Below, in pieces: positions 1-8,453 of a stretch of DNA of 64,000 bases; the first letter of the stretch is position 1, and each line of letters opens with the position of its first letter. Source of the stretch: Pseudonocardia halophobica (lineage in GTDB: Bacteria; Actinomycetota; Actinomycetes; Mycobacteriales; Pseudonocardiaceae); contig NZ_BSFQ01000002.1 in the NCBI RefSeq assembly GCF_027922425.1, positions 124,001 to 188,000 of the forward strand. Reading direction: 5' to 3'. Below the pieces are notes generated by a model. That model made no database searches. It was not told the DNA's origin and saw nothing but the letters and a program-made list of their open reading frames with translations. The position numbers were made by a program, and so were the translations under genes.

Positions 1-1
1 G

Positions 2-616
2 GTCGGCGGAGAGCGGCCCTCCCTGCAGCTCGTGGAGGTCGACCAGCCGGGGGTGCGGATCCGCCTGCGGGCTCTCACCGACCGCAGCCGCTCGGTGGCC
101 GACGTCGAGCTCGACGGCGCCCACGGCACCGCGATCCCGCTCGAGGGGCCCGAGGTCCTGGAGGCCGCGGCGTTGCGGGCCGCGGTGCTGGTCGCGGCCG
201 ACGCGCTCGGGGTCATGGAGCAGATGCTCGACTCGACGGTCGAGTACACGCTGCAGCGCAAGCAGTTCGCCGTCCCGATCGGCTCTTTCCAGGCGGTCAA
301 GCACGCGGCCGCGGAGATGTTGGTGAAGGTCGAGTCCGCCCGGTCGATCGTGTACCTCGCCGCCGCCTCCGTCGAAGCCGGCCATCCCGACGCGCCACTC
401 CACGCCGCGGCCGCGAAGGCACAGGTGTGCGGTGCGGCGTCCGCGGCTGCGGACGCGGCCCTGACGCTGCACGGGGCGATCGGCTACACCTGGGAGCACG
501 ACCTGCAGATCTTCTACAAGCGGGCCAAGCTCGACGCCGAGCTGTTCGGTTCACCCGCGGCATGGAACGACCGGCTGGCGGACCGGCTGGCGCTGGTCCC
601 GGGCGCGCCGGCGTAG
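2..616 (+). CDS. acyl-CoA dehydrogenase, C-terminal part (5' end outside window)
   Basis: The reading frame is open from base 2, so the gene begins before the window; about 204 residues are visible. They match the C-terminal half of an acyl-CoA dehydrogenase: the helical domain with TVEYTLQRKQFAVPIGSFQ, then LHGAIGYTWEHDLQ and the KRAK segment. The usual YEGT catalytic segment near the C-terminus is absent, as in many actinobacterial FadE proteins that work in two-gene heterotetramers. Expected role: flavin-dependent alpha,beta-desaturation of an acyl-CoA. A 111-base gap with a likely promoter separates it from the next gene. Substrate is not readable. Confidence 0.85.
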   Translation, partial: VGGERPSLQLVEVDQPGVRIRLRALTDRSRSVADVELDGAHGTAIPLEGPEVLEAAALRAAVLVAADALGVMEQMLDSTVEYTLQRKQFAVPIGSFQAVKHAAAEMLVKVESARSIVYLAAASVEAGHPDAPLHAAAAKAQVCGAASAAADAALTLHGAIGYTWEHDLQIFYKRAKLDAELFGSPAAWNDRLADRLALVPGAPA

Positions 617-663
617 CTCCACCCCTGTTCGGTATGACCTTTCCCACGGCGACGAGTGTCGCC

Positions 664-708
664 AGTTTTGGTCAGTCCTTTGTTACGATCGACCGCGCAG
701 TGACGACG
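664..708 (+). promoter_or_regulatory. promoter block with FadR-like operator (copy 1)
   Basis: Lies just before the acyl-CoA dehydrogenase run. TGGTCAGTCCT (669-679) resembles operators of FadR-type GntR regulators (TGG-N5-CCA core). A -10-like TACGAT follows at 684-689 and GTGACGACG at 700-708. The block aligns closely with 16184-16226 upstream of the MFS gene, which suggests shared control. No GntR gene is in the window. Confidence 0.55.
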
Positions 709-727
709 TGGTCGGAGGAGGTGCGTG

Positions 728-1894
728 GTGGACTTCGAGCTCACCGATGACCAGTCGACGATCCGGGACGCGGTCCGGGACCTGGCCGGCAAGTTCGACG
801 ACCAGTACTGGTTGGAGCACGACCGGGACAAGCAGTTCCCGACCGAGTTCTACGACGCGCTGGCCACGGGCGGCTGGCTCGGCATCACCACCCCGGAGGA
901 GTACGGCGGCCACGGGTTCGGCATCACCGAGGCGTCGATCCTGATCGAGGAGGTCGCCAAGTCCGGCGGCGGCATGAACGCCGCCTCGGCGATCCACCTG
1001 TCGATCTTCGGCATGCACCCCGTGATCAAGCACGGCTCCGACGAGCTGAAGAAGCGCACCCTGCCGCGGATCGTCGACGGCTCGCTGCACGTGTGCTTCG
1101 GGGTGACGGAGCCCGGCGCGGGCCTGGACACCACGCGGATCACGACCTTCGCCAGGCGCGAGGGCGACCACTACCGGGTCAACGGCCGCAAGGTGTGGAT
1201 CTCGAAGGCCGTCGAGTCGGAGAAGGTCCTGCTGCTGACCCGCACGCAGAAGGTCGACGAGGTCGCGAAGAAGACGGACGGCATGACGCTGTTCCTCACC
1301 GACCTCGACCGGTCGAGGATCGACATCCGGCCCATCCCGAAGATGGGCCGCAACGCCGTCACCTCGAACGAGCTGTTCATCGACGACCTGATGATCCCCG
1401 TCGAGGACCGCGTCGGCGAGGAGGGCAAGGGCTTCACCTACATCCTCGACGGGCTCAACCCCGAGCGGATGCTGGTCGCGGCCGAGGCGCTCGGCCTGGG
1501 CCGGGTCGCGCTGGACCGCGCGGTGACCTACGGCAACCAGCGCGAGGTGTTCGGCCGGCCGATCGGCATGAACCAGGGCCTGCAGTTCCCGCTGGCGGAC
1601 TCGCTGGCCCGCCTCGACGCCGCGGAGCTGGTGCTGCGCAAGGCGACCTGGCTCTACGACCAGGGCAAACCGTGCGGCCGGGAGGCCAACACCGCCAAGT
1701 ACCTGTGCGCCGACGCCGGCTTCCAGGCCGCGGACCGGGCGCTGCAGACCCACGGCGGGATGGGCTACTCGGAGGAGTACAACGTTGCCCGGTACTTCCG
1801 CGAGGCCCGCCTGCTCAAGATCGCGCCGCTCAGCCAGGAGATGGTGCTCAACTACCTGGGCTCGCACGTGCTGGGCCTGCCGAGGAGCTACTGA
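728..1894 (+). CDS. acyl-CoA dehydrogenase
   Basis: 388 residues, full length for the family (about 380-400). FAD-binding and substrate motifs are visible: CFGVTEPGAGLDTT in the middle domain, KVWISKA, RVGEEGKGF, the REVFGRPIG loop, and HGGMGYSEEYNVARYFREAR. The canonical YEGT(S/N)Q segment is replaced by KIAPLSQEM, so the catalytic base may sit elsewhere or substrate type may differ. It should introduce a double bond in an acyl-CoA or cyclic carboxyl-CoA. The start is the second of two adjacent GTG codons (725 and 728), because GGAGGAGG at 714-721 is better spaced for 728. It overlaps the following SDR by one base (TGATG), so the two are translationally coupled. Confidence 0.88.
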   Translation: MDFELTDDQSTIRDAVRDLAGKFDDQYWLEHDRDKQFPTEFYDALATGGWLGITTPEEYGGHGFGITEASILIEEVAKSGGGMNAASAIHLSIFGMHPVIKHGSDELKKRTLPRIVDGSLHVCFGVTEPGAGLDTTRITTFARREGDHYRVNGRKVWISKAVESEKVLLLTRTQKVDEVAKKTDGMTLFLTDLDRSRIDIRPIPKMGRNAVTSNELFIDDLMIPVEDRVGEEGKGFTYILDGLNPERMLVAAEALGLGRVALDRAVTYGNQREVFGRPIGMNQGLQFPLADSLARLDAAELVLRKATWLYDQGKPCGREANTAKYLCADAGFQAADRALQTHGGMGYSEEYNVARYFREARLLKIAPLSQEMVLNYLGSHVLGLPRSY

Positions 1895-2658
1895 TGCCCG
1901 CGCTCGAGGCGTTTTCCCTGGACGGCCGCGCGGCCCTGGTCACAGGCGCCGGCGGAGGGATCGGCGCCGCCGTCGCCACCGCGTTCGCCCGTGCGGGCGC
2001 CGCGGTTCTCGTGACGGACGTGGACGAGGATGCCGCCCGCGTCGTGGCCAAGCAGATCGTCGAGGCCGGGGGCCGGGCGGACAGCCAGGTGCTCGACGTC
2101 CGCGACCGGGCCGCGGCGGATGCGGCCGCCGCCAAGGCCGCCGACCTCGGGGGCGGGGCGCTGCACATCCTGGTCAACAACGCGGGTGCCATCGCGCCGG
2201 CGATGTTCCCCAAGCTGAGCGAGGACGCGTTCCGGCGGATCGTCGAGATCCACCTGATGGGCTCGTTCACCTGCTCGCAGGCCGCCCTGCCGTTCCTGCC
2301 GGACGACGGCTCGGGCCGGATCCTCAACGTCACCTCCGCGGCCGGGCTGGTCGGCACGATCGGCCAGGCGAACTACGGCGCCGCGAAGGCCGGGATCATC
2401 GGGCTGACCAAGTCGCTGGCCAAGGAGCTGGCGCGCCGGCAGGTCACGGTCAACGCGCTGGCGCCGCTGGCGGCCACGGCGATGACCGAGAACATCCGCA
2501 GCAACGAGAAGCTCGCCGCCAAGACCCTGGAGCGGATCCCGCTGCAGCGTTGGGCCTACCCGGACGAGATCGCGGCGTCGTTCGTGTTCCTGGCCTCGCC
2601 GGCGGCGGGCTACATCACCGGCCAGGTGCTGCCGGTCGACGGCGGGACGGTGATCTGA
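1894..2658 (+). CDS. SDR family oxidoreductase (hydroxyacyl-CoA dehydrogenase type)
   Basis: 254 residues, a classical short-chain dehydrogenase. The cofactor loop TGAGGGIG is at 17-24, Asp42 at the end of strand 2 favours NAD, and NNAG plus the triad Ser148-Tyr161-Lys165 (YGAAK) are present. The C-terminus ends with the family-typical YITGQVLPVDGG. In this beta-oxidation setting it probably oxidises a hydroxyacyl-CoA to a 3-oxoacyl-CoA; a FabG-like reductive role cannot be excluded. The ATG overlaps the stop of the dehydrogenase before it, and the thiolase starts two bases after its stop. Confidence 0.87.
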   Translation: MPALEAFSLDGRAALVTGAGGGIGAAVATAFARAGAAVLVTDVDEDAARVVAKQIVEAGGRADSQVLDVRDRAAADAAAAKAADLGGGALHILVNNAGAIAPAMFPKLSEDAFRRIVEIHLMGSFTCSQAALPFLPDDGSGRILNVTSAAGLVGTIGQANYGAAKAGIIGLTKSLAKELARRQVTVNALAPLAATAMTENIRSNEKLAAKTLERIPLQRWAYPDEIAASFVFLASPAAGYITGQVLPVDGGTVI

Positions 2659-2659
2659 C

Positions 2660-3832
2660 GTGCCGCTGCAGGGTCGGGACGTCTTCCTCGTCGAGGGCGC
2701 GCGCACGCCCTTCGGGAAGTCGCACCCGGAGAAGGGCTGGTTCCGCGACACTCATCCCAACGACCTGCTCGGCGCGGTCTACCGCGACCTGCTGGGCCGG
2801 GCCGGGATCGCCCCCGGCGTCGTCGAGGACCTCGTCGTGGGCTGCACCGCCCCGTTCGGCGAGCAGTCCCGCAACATCGGGCGCAACGTGTGGCTGCAGG
2901 AGGGCTACCCGCCCGAGGTCCCGGCCGTCGTCCTCGACCGGCGCTGCGGCTCCGCGCAGACCGCGAGCGAGATGGCGGCCTCCCTGGTGGCCTCGGGCGT
3001 GCACGACGTCGTGATCGCGGCGGGCGTCGAGCACATGGGGCACGTCCCGATGAACTCGCCGGCGAAGATCTCCGAGCTGTACGGCGAGCCGTGGACCGCG
3101 CGGATGTGGGAGCAGTACGACTTCGTGCCGCAGGGCGAGAGCGCCGAGCTGATCGCCGAGCGCTGGGACCTCTCGCGTGAGGAGATGGACGAGTTCGCCG
3201 CGCGCTCGCACGCGCTCGCCGCCGTCGCCATCGAGGCGGGCAGGTTCGACGCGGAGATGATCGACTGGGAGCTCGACGGCGAGGTGCGCCGCGGCGACCA
3301 GACGGTCCGCCCGGGCACGACCGCGGAGACCCTGGCCGGGCTGAAGGCGGTCTTCCGCAAGGAGAACGGCCGCATCACCGCGGGCACGTCGTCGCCGATC
3401 TGCGACGGCGCGGCCGGCGTGCTGCTGGCCTCGCAGAGCGCCGTCGACGAGCACGGCCTCACCCCGCGGGCGAGGATCCTCGACCAGACGACCGTCGGCG
3501 TCGACCCGGTGATCATGCTGACCGGTCCGATCCCGGCCACCCACAAGCTGCTGGAGCGCAACGGGCTCAGCATCTCCGACGTCGACCTGTTCGAGGTCAA
3601 CGAGGCGTTCTCCTCCGTCGTCCTGGCCTGGCAGCGCGAGCTCAAGCCGGACATGGACCGGGTCAACGTCAACGGCGGAGCCATCGCCCTGGGCCACCCC
3701 GTCGGGGCGACCGGCGGGCGACTGCTGGCCACGATCGTCGCCGAGATGGAGCGCCGGGACGTCGAGCTCGGCCTCGTCACCATGTGCTGCGGCGGCGGGC
3801 TCGGCACCGGGACCCTGGTGCAGCGGGTATGA
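2660..3832 (+). CDS. thiolase (acetyl-CoA C-acyltransferase)
   Basis: 390 residues, the normal thiolase length. The acylated nucleophile is Cys96 in DRRCGSAQTA, the active-site histidine lies in GGAIALGHPVGATGGR, and the second cysteine in MCCGGGLGTG near the end; NEAF is also present. It should cleave a 3-oxoacyl-CoA with CoA, releasing acetyl-CoA or propionyl-CoA. Starts at GTG 2660 and overlaps the CoA-transferase gene by 4 bases (ATGA). An SDR upstream and a CoA-transferase plus lyase downstream place it at the final chain-shortening steps. Confidence 0.92.
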   Translation: MPLQGRDVFLVEGARTPFGKSHPEKGWFRDTHPNDLLGAVYRDLLGRAGIAPGVVEDLVVGCTAPFGEQSRNIGRNVWLQEGYPPEVPAVVLDRRCGSAQTASEMAASLVASGVHDVVIAAGVEHMGHVPMNSPAKISELYGEPWTARMWEQYDFVPQGESAELIAERWDLSREEMDEFAARSHALAAVAIEAGRFDAEMIDWELDGEVRRGDQTVRPGTTAETLAGLKAVFRKENGRITAGTSSPICDGAAGVLLASQSAVDEHGLTPRARILDQTTVGVDPVIMLTGPIPATHKLLERNGLSISDVDLFEVNEAFSSVVLAWQRELKPDMDRVNVNGGAIALGHPVGATGGRLLATIVAEMERRDVELGLVTMCCGGGLGTGTLVQRV

Positions 3833-5049
3833 GCATGCTCGATCTCAGGCCGCACATCCGGCCGCGGGACGGCGTCTGGTGGAGCCAGGCCGGTGCCGAG
3901 GCCACCCCGCTGGTCGACGCCCTGCTGGACCAGGTCGCCGACATCGGGCCGGTGCGGGCCTTCTGCGGGCTGAGCTTCAACCGCCGGCTCCGCGAGGTCC
4001 CCGCCGAGCTCACCCTGACCTCGTACGGGGCGATGGGGGAGCTGCGCAAGGCGCGCGGCCTGCAGGTCGTGCCCGCGCACTACTCGGTGCTGCCCCGGCT
4101 GTTCGCGGAGCGCATCCTCCCGGGTGACGTCGGCCTGGTGCAGGTCGCCCCGCCCGGGCCGGACGGCGTCTGCTCGCTCGGGATCGGTGTCGACTACGCG
4201 GCCGACGCCGTGCGGCACAGCAGGGTGCTGATCGGCGAGATCAACCACCGGATGCCGGCCACCGTCGGCACGCCCGGGATCCCGCTGGAGCGGTTCGCCG
4301 CCACCGTCGAGACCGACCGGCCGGTCCCGGAGGCCCCGGACCGGGCGCCGGACGCCGTCGACGGGGCGATCGCCGCCCGCGTCGCCGAGCTCGTCGAGGA
4401 CGGGGACACCGTGCAGATGGGCGTCGGCGCGCTGCCGACGGCGATCATGGACGGGCTCGCCGGGCATCGGGACCTCGGCTTCCACTCCGGGATGTTGACC
4501 GACGGCGTGCTGCGGCTGGTGGAGAAGGGCGTGCTGACCGGCCGCCGGAAGGAGATCGACGAGGGCCTGCTGGTCACCGGTACCGCCATCGGCAGCGCCG
4601 AGCTCTACGCCCGGCTGGGCGAGCTGCCGGTGGTCTTCCGGCCCGCGAGCTACACCCACGATCCCGGGGTCCTGGCGCGGCTGCGTCGGCTCGTCGCGAT
4701 CAACTCCGCCATCGAGGTGGACCTGAGCGGGCAGGTGGGCAGCGAGGTCGCGGGCGGCCGCTACCTGGGCGGGATCGGCGGCCAGGCGGACTTCTCCGGT
4801 GCGGCGGTGCGCACCGGCGCCCGGTCGGTCATCGCCCTGCGCTCCACCGCGGGCGGCGCCTCCACCGTCGTGCCCGTGCTGAGCGGGCCGGTGAGTACGG
4901 CGCGGGCGGACGTGGACGTCGTGGTCACCGAGCACGGCACCGCGTGGCTGCGGGGCTGCCCGCCCGCCGACCGTGGCGCGCGTCTGGTCGCTGTCGCGGC
5001 CCCCGAACACCGAGAAGACCTCGAGCGATCGCTGCGGGAGGGCACATGA
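3829..5049 (+). CDS. acetyl-CoA hydrolase/transferase family CoA-transferase
   Basis: 406 residues, the length of single-chain class I CoA-transferases (Cat1 / 4-hydroxybutyrate CoA-transferase type), not of two-subunit IpdAB or SCOT enzymes. Typical stretches are VQMGVGALPTAI, FHSGMLTDG, the YLGGIGGQADFSGAA region and GTAWLRG near the end. It would move CoA from a donor acyl-CoA to a free acid. It sits between thiolase and HMG-CoA-lyase homologue, as expected if the lyase releases a free 3-oxo acid that must be re-thioesterified before thiolysis (inference). ATG 3829 overlaps the thiolase stop; ATG 3835 is an alternative. Confidence 0.85.
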   Translation: MSMLDLRPHIRPRDGVWWSQAGAEATPLVDALLDQVADIGPVRAFCGLSFNRRLREVPAELTLTSYGAMGELRKARGLQVVPAHYSVLPRLFAERILPGDVGLVQVAPPGPDGVCSLGIGVDYAADAVRHSRVLIGEINHRMPATVGTPGIPLERFAATVETDRPVPEAPDRAPDAVDGAIAARVAELVEDGDTVQMGVGALPTAIMDGLAGHRDLGFHSGMLTDGVLRLVEKGVLTGRRKEIDEGLLVTGTAIGSAELYARLGELPVVFRPASYTHDPGVLARLRRLVAINSAIEVDLSGQVGSEVAGGRYLGGIGGQADFSGAAVRTGARSVIALRSTAGGASTVVPVLSGPVSTARADVDVVVTEHGTAWLRGCPPADRGARLVAVAAPEHREDLERSLREGT

Positions 5050-5963
5050 GCAGGAGCGTGCAGATCCGGGAGGTCGGGCCGCGCGACGGGTTCCAGAACG
5101 AGCCTGAGCGCATCCCGACGGACGACAAGATCCGGCTGATCGAGGCGCTGGCCCGGGCAGGCTTCCGGCGCATCGAGGTCGCGAGCTTCGTGCGACCGGA
5201 CGTGATCCCGCAGCTGTCCGACGGCGTGGAGGTGCTGAACCGCATCGACATACCGGACGACGTGCAGCTGATGGTGCTGATCCCCAACAGCAAGGGTTTG
5301 GACAACGCCCTGAAGGTGCGGGACCGCTTCCACGAGGCGGCGATCTTCGTGAGCGCTTCGGAGACGCACAACAAGAAGAACGTCAACCGCAGCGTCGCCG
5401 AGACCATGGCGGACAACGCCGTCATGGCGAAGCGCGTCCGGGCCGAGGGCCTGAAATGCGCGGCAGTCGTTGCCACGTCCTTCGGGTGCCCCTACGAGGG
5501 CAAGGTCGAGCTGGGTCGCGTGCTGGACCTGGCCGAGCGGTTCGCCGAGGCCGGCGCGACCGAGATCGGCTTCGGCGACACCACCGGAATGTGCAACCCG
5601 ATGTACGCCAGGGACTTCTTCGCCGCGGCCCTGGAGCGGCTCCCCGGCGTGGAGATCACCGCGCACTTCCACAACACCCGTGGGCAGGGTCTGGCCAACG
5701 CCTACGCGGCGTTGGAGGCGGGCTGTACGAGTTTCGAGTCCAGCTTCGGTGAACTGGGTGGGTGTCCGGTGCCGAAGGGCTCGACCGGCAACATCGCCAC
5801 CGAGGACCTGGTGAGCATGTTCCACGAGATGGGCGTGGAGACGGGGCTGGACCTGCCCGCCGTCATCGACGCCGCTCGCGAGGCCCAGCGCGTGCTCGGC
5901 CGCACCCTGACCAGCCATTCGCTCGTCGCCGGGCCCATCGACTGGCACCTGCAGAGCGCCTGA
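5046..5963 (+). CDS. mvaB: hydroxymethylglutaryl-CoA lyase family protein
   Basis: 305 residues, a full-length HMG-CoA lyase of the DRE-TIM metallolyase family. REVGPRDGFQNE carries Arg13 and Asp14; metal ligands lie in AHFHNT (His207, His209); the mobile-loop cysteine is Cys240 in GELGGCPVPKGS; GFGDTTGMC is also seen. The reaction class is cleavage of a 3-hydroxy-3-substituted glutaryl-CoA to acetyl-CoA plus a 3-oxo acid. Leucine catabolism is the textbook use, but no methylcrotonyl-CoA carboxylase is nearby. Its place among ring-degradation genes suggests a larger 3-substituted analogue, as in acyclic-terpene pathways. It overlaps the CoA-transferase by 4 bases. Confidence 0.9.
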   Translation: MSRSVQIREVGPRDGFQNEPERIPTDDKIRLIEALARAGFRRIEVASFVRPDVIPQLSDGVEVLNRIDIPDDVQLMVLIPNSKGLDNALKVRDRFHEAAIFVSASETHNKKNVNRSVAETMADNAVMAKRVRAEGLKCAAVVATSFGCPYEGKVELGRVLDLAERFAEAGATEIGFGDTTGMCNPMYARDFFAAALERLPGVEITAHFHNTRGQGLANAYAALEAGCTSFESSFGELGGCPVPKGSTGNIATEDLVSMFHEMGVETGLDLPAVIDAAREAQRVLGRTLTSHSLVAGPIDWHLQSA

Positions 5964-5985
5964 CTTCCGAGAAGAGGAACTCCTG

Positions 5986-6744
5986 ATGAGCAACCGCACC
6001 GCGTTCGTCACCGGCGGCGCCCAGGGCATCGGCCAGGGCATCGCCACCACCCTGGGTGGGCACGGCTTCAAGGTGGCCGTGGTCGACCTGAACCTCGAGG
6101 CCGCGCAGGCCACCGCGAAGTCCATCACCGACGCCGGCGGCACCGCGGTCGCCGTGCAGGCCGACGTCACGGACACCGCATCGGTCCAGGCGGCGGTCAA
6201 GACCGTGACCGAGGAGCTCGGGCCGGTCGAGGTCGCCGTGAACAACGCCGGCTGGGACGACTTCATGCCGTTCCTGAAGACCGGCGAGGACTTCTGGGAC
6301 CGCGTCCTGGAGATCAACTTCAAGGGTCAGCTGCGCGTCGTGCAGGCGGTCGTGCCGGGCATGATCGAGCGCGGCTTCGGTCGCGTCGTCAACATCGGCT
6401 CCGACGCCGGCCGCGTCGGCTCCTCGCTCGAGGCCGTCTACTCCGGCGCCAAGGGCGGAATCATCGCCTTCACCAAGACCCTGGCCCGCGAGGTCGCCAC
6501 CAAGGGCGTCACGGCGAACACCGTGTGCCCCGGCCCGACGGACACCCCGGCGCTGCGGAAGTTCGCGGACAGCTCAGGGCAGGATGCGGACAAGGTGCTG
6601 GGCGGCATGACCAGGGCCGTGCCGATGAAGCGACTGGCGCAGCCCGAGGACGTGGCCGCCGCCGTCGCCTTCTTCGCCTCCGACGCCGCCGGCTACATCA
6701 CGGGCCAGACGCTGTCGGTCAGCGGCGGCCTGACGATGGCCTGA
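5986..6744 (+). CDS. SDR family oxidoreductase (2-hydroxycyclohexanecarboxyl-CoA dehydrogenase-like)
   Basis: 252 residues. [12 protein letters not shown] at the N-terminus binds the cofactor, VVDLN supplies an Asp that favours NAD, and NNAG, NIGSDAG and the YSGAK catalytic motif are all present; it ends [12 protein letters not shown]. FabG-like and BadH-like proteins share this layout. It lies directly before a BadI/MenB-type crotonase, the order expected for oxidation of a 2-hydroxycyclohexanecarboxyl-CoA to the 2-oxo form followed by hydrolytic ring opening. That assignment is contextual. AGAGGAAC (5971-5978) precedes ATG 5986. Confidence 0.85.
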   Translation: MSNRTAFVTGGAQGIGQGIATTLGGHGFKVAVVDLNLEAAQATAKSITDAGGTAVAVQADVTDTASVQAAVKTVTEELGPVEVAVNNAGWDDFMPFLKTGEDFWDRVLEINFKGQLRVVQAVVPGMIERGFGRVVNIGSDAGRVGSSLEAVYSGAKGGIIAFTKTLAREVATKGVTANTVCPGPTDTPALRKFADSSGQDADKVLGGMTRAVPMKRLAQPEDVAAAVAFFASDAAGYITGQTLSVSGGLTMA

Positions 6745-6775
6745 TGCCGAGACGGAGCTTGCGGAGTCGACCATC

Positions 6776-7630
6776 ATGAGGGTCTCGGGGCCGCGGGAGC
6801 CGGTCGAGTGGACGGGCGTCGGCAAGTACGACGACATCCGACTCGACCACTCCGGCGACGGCATCGCCAAGATCACTCTCTGCCGGCCGGAGGTGCGCAA
6901 CGCCTTCCGCCCGCAGACACTCATCGAGATCTCCGACGCGTTGACCCGCGCCCGTGAGGATGCGTCGATCGGCGTGATCGTGCTGACGGGAGACGGGCCC
7001 GAGGCGTTCTGCTCCGGCGGTGACCAGCGCGTCCGTGGCGACACCGGCTACCTGACGGAGCCGGGCCGCGAGGATGCCGTCGGCCGCTTCCACGTCACGG
7101 ACCTGCAGGTGCAGATCCGGCGGCTGCCCAAGCCGGTCGTCGCGATGGTCGCCGGCTACGCCATCGGCGGGGGCCACGTGCTGCACCTGGTCTGCGACCT
7201 GACGATCGCCGCGGACAACGCGCGCTTCGGCCAGGTCGGGCCCAAGGTCGGCTCCTTCGACGGCGGCTTCGGCGCCGGCCTGTTGGCGCAACAGGTCGGG
7301 CAGAAGCGGGCCAAGGAGTTCTGGCTGCTCTGCGAGCAGTACGACGCCGCCGAGGCCAAGGAGATGGGCCTGGTCAACACCGTCGTGCCGCTCGCCGAGC
7401 TGGAGACCGAGACCGTGGCCTGGTGCCGCCGGATGTTGAAGCTCTCGCCGATGGCGCTGCGGCTGTGCAAGGCGAGCTTCCATGCCGCGGAGGACGGGCT
7501 GTCCGGCCTGCAGCAGCTGGCGCACGACACCAACCTGCTCTTCTACGCCACCGAGGAGGCGCAGGAGGGCCGCGAGGCCTACAAGGCGAAGCGGGTGCCG
7601 GACTTCGACCGGTTCCCCCGCCGCGCCTGA
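6776..7630 (+). CDS. crotonase of the MenB/BadI type (putative ring-cleaving 2-oxocycloalkanecarboxyl-CoA hydrolase)
   Basis: 284 residues. Unlike ordinary enoyl-CoA hydratases it carries hallmarks shared by MenB and Bad[30 protein letters not shown], and [16 protein letters not shown] followed by the [10 protein letters not shown] segment. BadI hydrolyses 2-ketocyclohexanecarboxyl-CoA to pimelyl-CoA by a retro-Dieckmann reaction. No men genes are nearby, so ring opening is preferred over naphthoate synthesis. The SDR just upstream would supply the 2-oxo substrate. A second gene of this type lies at 15250-16050. ATG 6776 is used. Confidence 0.8.
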   Translation: MRVSGPREPVEWTGVGKYDDIRLDHSGDGIAKITLCRPEVRNAFRPQTLIEISDALTRAREDASIGVIVLTGDGPEAFCSGGDQRVRGDTGYLTEPGREDAVGRFHVTDLQVQIRRLPKPVVAMVAGYAIGGGHVLHLVCDLTIAADNARFGQVGPKVGSFDGGFGAGLLAQQVGQKRAKEFWLLCEQYDAAEAKEMGLVNTVVPLAELETETVAWCRRMLKLSPMALRLCKASFHAAEDGLSGLQQLAHDTNLLFYATEEAQEGREAYKAKRVPDFDRFPRRA

Positions 7631-7646
7631 GCGAGAGGATGACCCT

Positions 7647-8429
7647 GTGAGTCCTGTGGTGACCTGGGAGGACGCCGGCGCGGGCGGCGCTGCTGGCGTC
7701 CTCGTCGCGACGATCGACCGGCGGCCGGCCAACGCGCTCGGCCCGCCGATCATCGACGGCCTCAACGCCCTGCTCGACGAGGTCGAGCGCCGGGACACCC
7801 GGGTGGTCGTGCTGACCTCGGCGATCCCCGGCTTCTTCGCCGCGGGCGCGGACATCAAGCACATGGGCGCCGTGGACGCGCAGTCGTTCACGGCGTACGG
7901 CGACCTCCTGCGGGGCGCCGTGGAGCGGCTGGCGTCGGCGGACGCCGTCAGCATCGCCGCCGTCGAAGGGGTCGCGCTCGGCGGTGGCCTCGAGCTCGCG
8001 ATGGCGTGCACGATGCGGGTCTCCGGCGCCGACGCGAAGTACGGCCTGCCGGAGGTCAAGCTCGGCCTGATCCCCGGTGCTGCGGGCACGCAGCGGCTGC
8101 CGCGGCTTGTCGGGCGGGGCCGGGCCATCGACATCATGGCCACCGCCCGCCAGGTCCCCGCGGACGAGGCGAAGGCGATCGGGCTCGTCGACCGGCTCGT
8201 CGAGGCGGGCGGGGCCCGGGATGCGGCGCTCGAGCTGGCGGGGCAGCTGAGCGGCCTGTCCCGACCGGCCCTCGCGGCGGTCCTGCGGACCGTCGACGCG
8301 GCCTTCGACTTCTCCTTCGAGGAGGGGAAGCGCTACGAGGTGGCGCAGATCCAGGAGCTGTTCGAGCACGGCGAGGCCCGCGAGGGGATCGCGGCGTTCC
8401 TGGAGAAGCGCGCCCCGAAGTTCGGCTAG
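7647..8429 (+). CDS. enoyl-CoA hydratase/isomerase family protein
   Basis: 260 residues with the crotonase fold. The oxyanion-hole segments are GFFAAGADIKHMG and GVALGGGLELAMACTMR, and YGLPEVKLGLIPGAAGTQRLPR carries the glutamate position typical of true hydratases. It should add water across a 2-enoyl-CoA. Starts at GTG 7647 behind GAGAGGA (7632-7638), 16 bases after the ring hydrolase. It is the most canonical hydratase of the four crotonases in this run and the best candidate for hydrating the ring-1-ene-carboxyl-CoA (inference). Confidence 0.87.
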   Translation: MSPVVTWEDAGAGGAAGVLVATIDRRPANALGPPIIDGLNALLDEVERRDTRVVVLTSAIPGFFAAGADIKHMGAVDAQSFTAYGDLLRGAVERLASADAVSIAAVEGVALGGGLELAMACTMRVSGADAKYGLPEVKLGLIPGAAGTQRLPRLVGRGRAIDIMATARQVPADEAKAIGLVDRLVEAGGARDAALELAGQLSGLSRPALAAVLRTVDAAFDFSFEEGKRYEVAQIQELFEHGEAREGIAAFLEKRAPKFG

Positions 8430-8453
8430 GACTCACGGCAGAGGAGCGCGACG

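Noticed and set aside
2905..5010. Very long antisense open frames, here and opposite narG, ctpF and other genes
   Set aside because: They are mirror frames caused by the high GC content. They lack family motifs and are Arg/Gly/Pro-rich, while the sense strand encodes clear proteins.
5046..5963. Leucine-degradation HMG-CoA lyase operon
   Set aside because: No methylcrotonyl-CoA carboxylase, isovaleryl-CoA dehydrogenase signature or methylglutaconyl-CoA hydratase is adjacent. The context is ring degradation.
6776..7630. Menaquinone MenB
   Set aside because: No men gene is near, a BadH-like SDR is immediately upstream, and a second homologue is even closer to BadI.
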